From: Macquaria australasica
Taxonomy: Eukaryota; Chordata; Actinopteri; Centrarchiformes; Percichthyidae
Direction: 5' to 3'
DNA: 64,000 nt
Assembly (NCBI GenBank): GCA_005408345.1
Contig: SEMN01000125.1
Span: 1,116,001-1,180,000, forward strand
Positions 57,001 through 64,000 of the stretch are shown one piece after another (position 1 is the first letter of the stretch; each line of letters starts with the position of its first letter). A program made the translations under genes and the position numbers. The notes below the pieces were generated by a model. The model made no database searches. It was not told the DNA's origin and was given only the letters and a program-made list of their open reading frames with translations.

Positions 57001-57636
57001 CAGCTTGCGGAGAAAATGGAGGCGCTGGCTGGCCTTCTTGGCCAGTGATGTGGTGTTAATGTGCAGACTGTGCCATGGTTTCATTGGTTTACTGCAAGTT
57101 GCAATGCCTTTAAACCATCACGCTTGGCTGTGTTTTGAGCTGAATGCTAACGTTGTCCTGAACTTAAGAGTTGTACAAGTGGAAATTCTGGCCTGTTGAT
57201 CACACTAGATCATATATGAAAAGTCAGGGCATCTCAACCTGGTGGACTGACTATCCCTTAAGATGAATCCTTGTCTCCATCTTGTGCTTTTTCCAGTGAG
57301 TCGCCGCTGCGCAGATGTACCAGCCTGTCATTAGGCCTGAACCTGTGGAATCGGAGAGAAGCTCTCCCAATGACCCCAGAAGCCACTCCCACCTCCAGTG
57401 TTGCCTTCAGCTGGAATGCACATAGTGAGCTGGACCACATGTCCCTGACTCCACCCCCTACGCCCACCTTCAGCCCCACCTCTGGGGTTGGCGAAGCCAC
57501 CACAGAGTCGCCTAAAAGTGCAGGTAGAGGCTGGGGTCTGAGCAGAGCTGTGGGGTGGATCCGAAATATTGCATCTGAGCAAACTTCAAACCTCAAGAAA
57601 ACTGATGATTCAGTGTCCTTTTCTGCATTTGAGTAA
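51008..57636 (+). CDS. PNPLA2/3-type patatin-like phospholipase (gene 1)
   Basis: Nine coding exons: 51008-51194, 52029-52261, 52668-52733, 53568-53777, 54962-55022, 55155-55352, 55549-55690, 56094-56201, 57297-57636; all in phase, 513 aa. The patatin domain spans about residues 9-180: oxyanion motif GCGFMG (14-19), nucleophile S47 in GASAG, and general-acid/base partner D166 in VDGAIS, the same numbering as human PNPLA2/PNPLA3. SGESDLCP-like and PCTLPVESA motifs follow. The C-terminal half is closer by eye to PNPLA3 (adiponutrin) than to PNPLA2: FPFYCG-like exon 3, RLVDWIPDVPRD, LSLGLNLW near the end. Predicted role: triacylglycerol/retinyl-ester hydrolase or acyltransferase on lipid droplets. 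The start ATG is chosen because MFDMKTEWSISFAGCGF aligns with family starts. Residue 148 is Val. An L2-like LINE sits in the last intron. A tandem paralogue follows. Confidence 0.92.
56222..57050 (-). mobile_element. L2/CR1-type LINE 3' fragment in intron 8 of gene 1
   Basis: On the minus strand, about 57045-56700 encodes the C-terminal end of a LINE reverse transcriptase, with KKASQRLHFLRKLRRA, FYRGTIESILTSGITVWYG and LLPSGKRLRSL, the signature order of teleost L2-clade elements. The part down to 56222 is its 3' UTR. It contains a poly-G (plus strand, about 56611-56626). The 5' end is missing. Confidence 0.85.
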
Positions 57637-57682
57637 TTATATTTAATATTGCACTGAAAGAGAAGAAGAAATGAAAATGTTG

Positions 57683-57688
57683 AATAAA
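57683..57688 (+). terminator. Poly(A) signal of PNPLA gene 1
   Basis: AATAAA in 'gttgaataaaggaatg', about 47 bases past the stop, followed by a T/GT-rich stretch. Confidence 0.75.
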
Positions 57689-57959
57689 GGAATGCAAAAA
57701 TGTCCTGTGTTTTGTGGTGTCACTACCAAAGAAAATGAGTGGGTTCCTATAAATTAAACCTGTCAACTACAGTAAGTAACTGTGCAGTAGTACCAACTGT
57801 ACTGTTTTTTTCTAGCTCTCTCCCATTGAGTTGGTTTTGTCAGTCTTTTGGAAAAGCTGAATGTTCCTGGGGTTCTACCTCTATAGTAATTAGCTACACT
57901 AATCATGTTTTTATATTAACAATGAATCATATTACTGCATGTAATGTGAGAGGTGGTGC

Positions 57960-58400
57960 TATCCCACCGAGAATTATTACACGACTGCAGTTCTCCTCAG
58001 CTCAGTGGAGCTTTTCAGCATCTTTCAGCTCTTTGTTTTGGTCTTTGGGCCTGAAACTTCACTGTTTTGGTTCACTCTCACGGCTCATCAACCTCGTCTC
58101 CAGCAGCAGCAGCAGGCAGTCGTGTAGTGCTGATAAACCCACTGTACACACCCTGCACAGCACCAAACAGCAGACGGACAAAGTTGGCGACTAGCTGGTG
58201 AACATAGTGGAGTAGTTGGCATCTAAAGCGCTGGATATTTTCTCAGTTGTTTGAATACTGGACTTAGATTCGTCAGGTGGACGGACTCTAAATGAATGTT
58301 GATGTTCCTCAGTGTCTGCTGGATGTGTAAATGGGCAACTGTTTGCTAATCTATCAATGCTGCTTTAAAGCTTAATGAGTAGCCGATCTACTACCATACT
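57960..58400. repeat. Teleost interspersed repeat between the lipase genes
   Basis: Contains the ordered pieces 'gctcatcaacctcgtctccagcag', 'ccaaacagcagacggacaaag', 'gcgactagctggtgaacatag' and 'ttcgtcaggtggac' that I recognise from a dispersed repeat of percomorph genomes. The 151-codon frame over it has no ATG-based support and is not a gene. Confidence 0.5.
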
Positions 58401-59312
58401 GGATAGTAAAATTTGAGCAATTCTTTTGTCATTTTAACAAAGATAAAACAAGGGTAGTTCTTAGCATTCAAGAACATCAGCTCCTGTGAGGCTTTGATAA
58501 GTGCACTGATGGTTAAGACAAAAAGGACTTGTTGTTGAATGCTATCCTGATGCTAACTAAATAATTAAAATATTTAGGTGTTCAAATATCACTATCAAAT
58601 ACAGTATGGACAGAAAACCACAGGAACATGTGCTACTGGAGCAAAGAGAGAAAAAGAAAATGGCATGTTAGCTTAAAACATGCCAGGTTTTAAATGTATT
58701 CATACATTTCATTTATTGGTTTTTTATCGACTTGTATTGATATATTATGATTCTCAGTTTATCTGTTAACACGTAGTCCTCCATAATCATCCTACAAACA
58801 AATATTAAAAAAGCAGCAGGATCTAAAAATAATAACACATTTAATAAATCAGTGAAACTCAAAAGGAATTAGGCAGTTGCTTCAAATTTAGTTTTTCAAA
58901 CCTGTATTTTTTTTTCTGTCTGTTGGATGATGTGCAACAAGCCAGTAGCTCTAAGGCTCAAGTGTAGAAATCACTCTGACTGACCCCCCACCCCCCTCTG
59001 TAAATAGTGTGGGGTTGGTTAAGTAAGTTATGGAAACTATCACATGTCATGCAGCTGGCCTAATTGCATGTATTGAATCCAGCCTGATTTCTATTTTGAA
59101 ACATGTGACGTGTTTGAGCCTAGTGTAAGTTGTGCAACACCAAACTATAGCATTGCACTGCCCATTTTTACCTCTGAATGTTGTGGAGATAAGACAGCAG
59201 GTACTGAAATACTGGAGGGAATCCAGATGCACCAGCTGAACTCTGACAGATGATTGAAAAAGACTGCGACATGAGAGATGTGGGTTTTGAGTGGATGGAA
59301 ACCTCGGAGAAG
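58401..59312. other. Intergenic and 5' flank of PNPLA gene 2
   Basis: AT-rich, no gene seen. The segment 59165-59312 holds the 5' UTR of gene 2; an upstream ATG at 59271 (MRDVGF) and one at 59250-59252 region are in frame with the main start and could give a 16-22 residue extension. Confidence 0.4.
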
Positions 59313-60065
59313 ATGTTTAACTGGGATGAGGAGTGGAACATCTCTTTTGCAGGCTGTGGGTTCAGGAGTATTTACTACCTGGGAGCTTTGAGCTGTATCC
59401 TCGAGCGGGTGCCACAGCTGGTTCACGGAGCCTCTAAAATCTGCGGAGCTTCATCGGGTTGTCTCGTGGCTGCAGCTGTGACCGCTGGGATTCCCATCGG
59501 TGAGTTCACTGTACATTGCAGATCAGAGTTTGTCCAGCTCTTCAGGCTGACTCAAATCATCATGGACTGTAATTGTTATTGGGTATTTATATGAGGATCT
59601 TCTGTTTTGCTAACAATTGTTGTTTGTCTGATGATCACCTAATATATGCAGGTTACAGGTTTATTGCCCAATACACTATTTTATAATAAGATCTGCTATT
59701 TACCTCTCTTATATATGTCTAAAATAAACAAAACCTGACCCTAACCTTGCAAGTATAAGTTATTTCTTACTGGGTCTCAGTTATTTCTTAGCCCTTCATT
59801 GACAGTGTGGCAGTATGGATCTAGATAATGATAATGATTATGTTAAAGAACAAGAAAAAGCAACTTGTAACTTGAAAATCTGATTTTGATATCTTTTATG
59901 TTTCTTTTGTTTTACACAACTTATGTTTACTACAAGTTTTCTTCCTGTAGTAATTGAAGTACCTGATCATTGACAAAGGTCAGGGATATGTTATCTCAGA
60001 GCAAGTGGAGTTATTGATACTTGGAGTAAACAATGTACTTGGCAGGTTCACTGACACACACACGC

Positions 60066-60117
<52 letters not shown>

Positions 60118-63100
60118 TTCATGCAATAGTGAGAGCAAATTCCAGAGGTCAAGTTTAAAGCTGATTCACTTACTCACAAACACACAAAATAAAATAACAT
60201 CACAATAACAGAAAGCACCATAATATATTTTAGTTTTATTTTACATGTATTTTGATAACGCAACAACCTTAAATTGTGAGTAGAAATGACAAAAATGACT
60301 CAGCAATAAAACAACAACAAGCAACACCACTCATCTGAAACAACGCTTCATTCAAGAGTCATTGATTTCCTACATTACCCAGAATGCATTTTGCAGCTCC
60401 AAGAGAAGGAGCTCAGTGAGTCGGGGGCACAACATTTGCTTCTTCAATACATCAAAGAACCAAAAGAACCACAAAATAGCTAAAACCATATAAAAACAAT
60501 ATCAAAAGATAACTTTATTAAAGTTTAACCATGTTTTTCATTCTCTGCCTCATACGCTTATTCACCATTACTGCATAATAAATGCATCTCTATCTCCAAA
60601 GGCTGATTTTGATGCATTTTTCCTCTTCAGAAGAGTTCTGTGTTGACGTTTTGACCCTGGCGAAAGAGGCCAGAAAACACACTCTGGGAGTTTTCCACCC
60701 GACCTTCAGTCTGCTGCGGACAGTACGGGACTCCCTGCTGGAGAAGCTTCCAGCGGACGCCCACCTGCGGGCCTCTGGAAAGCTCTGCGTGTCCCTCACC
60801 AGGCTGGCTGATGGGAAGAACGTTTTGGTGTCAGAGTTTGACAGCAAAGAGGAGCTCATTCAGGTAGAATGGAGTAGAGCGAGGGAACTGAAAATGTTTT
60901 GCAGCCTGGATCTGATTTCACAACATCTGTGCTGATAGTTTTTCAGCAAAATGCCAGGAGCTGAGACTTTGATATACCTGAAGTTTTGTCCACCTTTGCA
61001 GGTTCTCATGTGCAGCTGCTTTTTCCCTGTTTACTGTGGTTTTATCCCACCTTCGTACCGTGGAGTGGTGAGTGGATATCCTGTTTGGTAGGATTAGAAG
61101 GAAATATGGTTATACAATATGGTTTGCTTTAAAGCCTCTATAATCAGACATTCAGCTGTGAGTTCAAAGAGTCAGTGGAAAATGGAAAGTGGAAACGTAG
61201 CAAGAAAGAAAAAGCGGCAGCCTGTAGAGATGAGAAGCTTGGGCTGTACCCCTAACTTCAAATATCATATTCTGACTGCAATGCTTTCTGGTCTATTGAG
61301 TCTATTGTTGGTGGGAAAACTGCTACTCCTGCTCCGTATGAATGTTGAGCATGGAGGCAGAATGGAGCTCTAAAAACAACGCCCGGCCCCTTTTATTTTG
61401 AGAAAAATGAAGTTTAAAACTAAAATAACAAAAGGTTATATTCCATCATAGCTGTATTGCAAGTATTGGAGTAAAATAAACAAAACAAAATGGGCCCAGA
61501 AATGGTTAAAACTCCAGCAACATTGTAGTATAAAGAACAGTTGTTCTGCTGGAGTTTTGACCTATTCACTATTTTTAGGTGAAGTTGTTCCTGAAATCCC
61601 TCCTCTGATTTTTTACTTAAAAGGTCCTTTTTATAGGATTTAAAAATGGAACAATTTCATGCTCCTTTTTATTTATATGAGTTGCCAAAGGGAATATAAG
61701 TAATGCAGGAAATCAATAACTTGAAGGAAACGTAAACACAAGATAACAAGATATTTATTTTCTAAATTTGTTTCCACAGTATAAACATAACTAGATACAG
61801 TAGTCATAGATAAAATATGTACTACGTGTAATATGGCAAAGGAGAAACAACTTACACAAAATTGTGCACTTTTACAATTTAAAGTCTTTTATCTTGCATC
61901 TGAGGGCCATGAATATGAACCGTGGTGACTGGCCTGTATGTTAAGGTTTGACAGGGTGGGGGTGGGGAAGCAAATGAATCCATTATACTATTGTATGTGA
62001 GTGACTAAAGCTGGATTTTTCCTCTAAAGAAGCACAAGTATCTCTTACTCTGCTGTAGTTTTGAGCACATGCTGCCAAGTCTCCTACAAATTTAGGTTGC
62101 AATGTTCCCTTTCCCTTCAAATTATTGATGAAAACTGCCTCAATAATTAATATATAGAAAAATTAGACAATCCCAGTGGAAATTGTGGCATTCATTGCTG
62201 CCTGCCAAATTATCTTTTTGATACTACCACTGAGGGTGACAAAGATGTAAATGATTAAATTCTAAACATGGTGGCTTTAATGGATGTGAATAGTAGGATC
62301 AAAATACAATTTGTCAAGTGGCTGGGTAATAATATAAGGACTAAAAATGATTAAATGTTAACGTTATAAATTAGACTGAGGCTCTAGGCTGAGCAACATT
62401 GTGTCAGTCACATCCAGATGTTTGTCATCAAGATTATTTTACAAGATGTAATAATCATTACATTATCAAACCCTGCAAGCGGATCATTTTGAATCTGTGT
62501 GGCCTCCTGAGTCAGTTCTCCTTCCTCTCAGCACTACATGGATGGAGCCCTGAGCAACAACATGCCCCTGTTCGAGCAGAGAAACACCATCACTGTGGCC
62601 CCGTTCTCCGGGGAGAGCGACATCTGCCCCAGAGAGGGCACGTTCAACTTCGTCGAGGTTCACTACGGCAACGTAAGCATCCAGGTCAACACCGGCAACG
62701 TGCACCGGATCTGTACGTCCTTCCTTCCTCCGAGACTTGAGGTGGGTCCTTTTAAACAGTGGAGTTTAAACATGGTTAAAAAGAGAAAAATCTCTACTTC
62801 CCTGTCACACCAAGAAACTGAATGTATTCAGTTTAAAAGACAAATGAATCTTGATTTCCACTTGTTCTTGACAGAAGCTGGCTGAGATCTGCCACAACGG
62901 CTACATGGATGCTCTTCGTTTCCTGAGAGAAAGAGGTGAGCTCTCCCACCTTCATCCTCTTCATCTTCATCGTCTTCTGGTTCACACCACGCAGGAACAA
63001 CCGAAACATGTTATCCATCAACTGTGTGTGATAGATCTGCTTGGAGCACAGCACAGTTTGGATGCAGTCAGACCTGCTTGTTGTGAGCTGGTGGAATCGG

Positions 63101-63903
63101 CTCAAGCAGAAGAGTCAAAGAAGACACTGTTGAGTGGACAAAACCCTCATCGGGAAGGTCATTGGTGGCTGGACCTGGAATCTATAGAGAACCTCCCAGT
63201 TAGCTTTAGGAAAGGTAAGGAGGACAGGTGGGACTGGCTCGTAATCAGCAGGTCACAGGTTTGCAAGTCAAAGAAAGGGTTTAGTTAGAATCAAAAAGGG
63301 GTACAATCAAATGTAAGGATTTGGTTTATTGGAAGCAAATCTGTTCCTGGAGGGTTAGAGTTAGGGAGCAGGACAGAGAATAATGAGTGCCCTGCCTTCC
63401 CCAAACCTTTGAGCAAAACACTCAAAGGCACCACATGCTCCTGTGAAGCCCCTCAGTGGAGGATCATGGCTGGAAATGTGCATTTTTAAGGTTAAAATAT
63501 AAAATAAAATAAAATTGCACATAAAATGAAATCTATTACCAGGTTTCATCTTCTAATCGGTCCTTAGTATCAATTTTTATACCAAGAAAAAAAATTGAAT
63601 TAGTAGATGAGATCTAGAAAAAAAGATGCTCACAAAATTAACACTTTTTTTTTGATGATTTATTGCTTAAGTTAAGGATTATTTATTTATTTTGGTTGAA
63701 GATTTGGCATTTTACCAATAATTTCTCATTTTAATGGCTATAATTTCTTAATGCAATAAGTATTCCTGAAGAACAGTTTGTTAAATTTGAACTAATTTAA
63801 CTTTCTGTGATGAATGAACTGAATTTGGATTGAGCCCAAACACAAAATCTAATACAGGAATTAATCTAAAATGACACACACATTAAAGTTGGTGTGGTGT
63901 CCA

Positions 63904-63955
<52 letters not shown>

Positions 63956-64000
63956 GTGCTGTGCAAGGCGTGCAGGGACAGTCATGATGACGGCACTCAG
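59313..64000 (+). CDS. PNPLA2/3-type patatin-like phospholipase (gene 2, cut by window end)
   Basis: Tandem paralogue of gene 1. Exons: 59313-59499, 60631-60863, 61002-61067, 62532-62741, 62875-62935, 63035-63214, 63957-64000 (continues outside). Exons 1-5 have exactly the lengths of gene 1 exons 1-5 (187, 233, 66, 210, 61). S47 in GASSG and D166 in MDGALS are kept, so catalysis is possible, but the oxyanion motif reads GCGFRS (Gly19 to Ser) and residue 148 is Phe. Start ATG at 59313 (MFNWDEEWNISFAGCGF) is chosen by alignment; Met codons further upstream in the same frame would add 6 to 21 residues. The first patatin exons and HWWLDLESIENLP segment match gene 1 closely. The acceptor of exon 7 directly follows a (TG)n tract. 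C-terminal exons 8-9 would lie beyond the edge. Confidence 0.88.
60057..60118. repeat. (CA)n(GA)n microsatellite
   Basis: Compound dinucleotide repeat in intron 1 of the second lipase gene. Confidence 0.95.
63909..63954 (+). repeat. (TG)n tract abutting the exon 7 acceptor of PNPLA gene 2
   Basis: About 22 TG units followed directly by 'ttag' and exon 7 at 63957. In gene 1 the same acceptor has an ordinary T-rich tract (tttgttttgtgtcag). Confidence 0.92.

Noticed and set aside
57739..58194. 151-codon plus-strand frame after PNPLA gene 1
   Set aside because: Starts from GTG, overlaps the 3' flank and a dispersed repeat, and has no family motif.

Overview
The window is from a ray-finned (teleost) fish genome. 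Genes are split by short GT-AG introns, the interspersed repeats are of well-known teleost types (hAT-like MITEs, a tRNA-derived SINE, L2/Rex-like and L1-like LINE ends), microsatellites are abundant, and a pik3c2a / nucb2 head-to-head pair is present, an order known in vertebrates. All calls come from reading the sequence; no search was run.

Layout. 1-14.6 kb: repeat-rich, mostly the long first intron of pik3c2a (minus strand), plus one unidentified terminal exon on the minus strand (2228-2329) followed closely by a poly(A) signal. 14.6-20.7 kb: first coding exon of pik3c2a, its upstream intron, and a CpG-rich block with two candidate non-coding first exons. 20.7-23.6 kb: a ~900 bp array of ~21 bp AT-rich repeats with a small inverted block, two hAT-like MITEs and a LINE 3' end. 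23.6-31.8 kb: complete nucb2 (nucleobindin-2 / nesfatin-1 precursor), 12 coding exons, 443 aa. 32.0-50.1 kb: a large imperfect inverted duplication holding two head-to-head-separated, tail-facing copies of a 7-exon gene for an isopenicillin-N-synthase-like Fe(II)/2-oxoglutarate oxygenase. Copy A (plus, 36120-39549) and copy B (minus, 45663-49131) differ at only 2 of 951 coding bases, but one of these turns the copy A start codon from ATG to ATC. A third, decayed copy (C) keeps only the last exon next to nucb2. The arms carry pieces of the nucb2 tail, so the ancestral arrangement was nucb2 and the oxygenase tail to tail. 51.0-57.6 kb: complete PNPLA2/3-type patatin-like lipase gene, 9 coding exons, 513 aa. 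59.3 kb to the right edge: a tandem paralogue, cut by the window end in exon 7. A fragment of the first lipase gene also lies in the spacer of the inverted duplication.

How the genes relate: pik3c2a (phosphoinositide kinase) and nucb2 (secreted Ca-binding precursor) diverge from an intergenic region of about 3 kb. The oxygenase and lipase genes look like local lineage-specific expansions (inverted and tandem duplication). The most notable observations are the near-identical palindromic oxygenase pair with a start-codon loss in one arm, (TG)n tracts acting as the only tract before two 3' splice sites, and the 21 bp array next to the pik3c2a promoter region.
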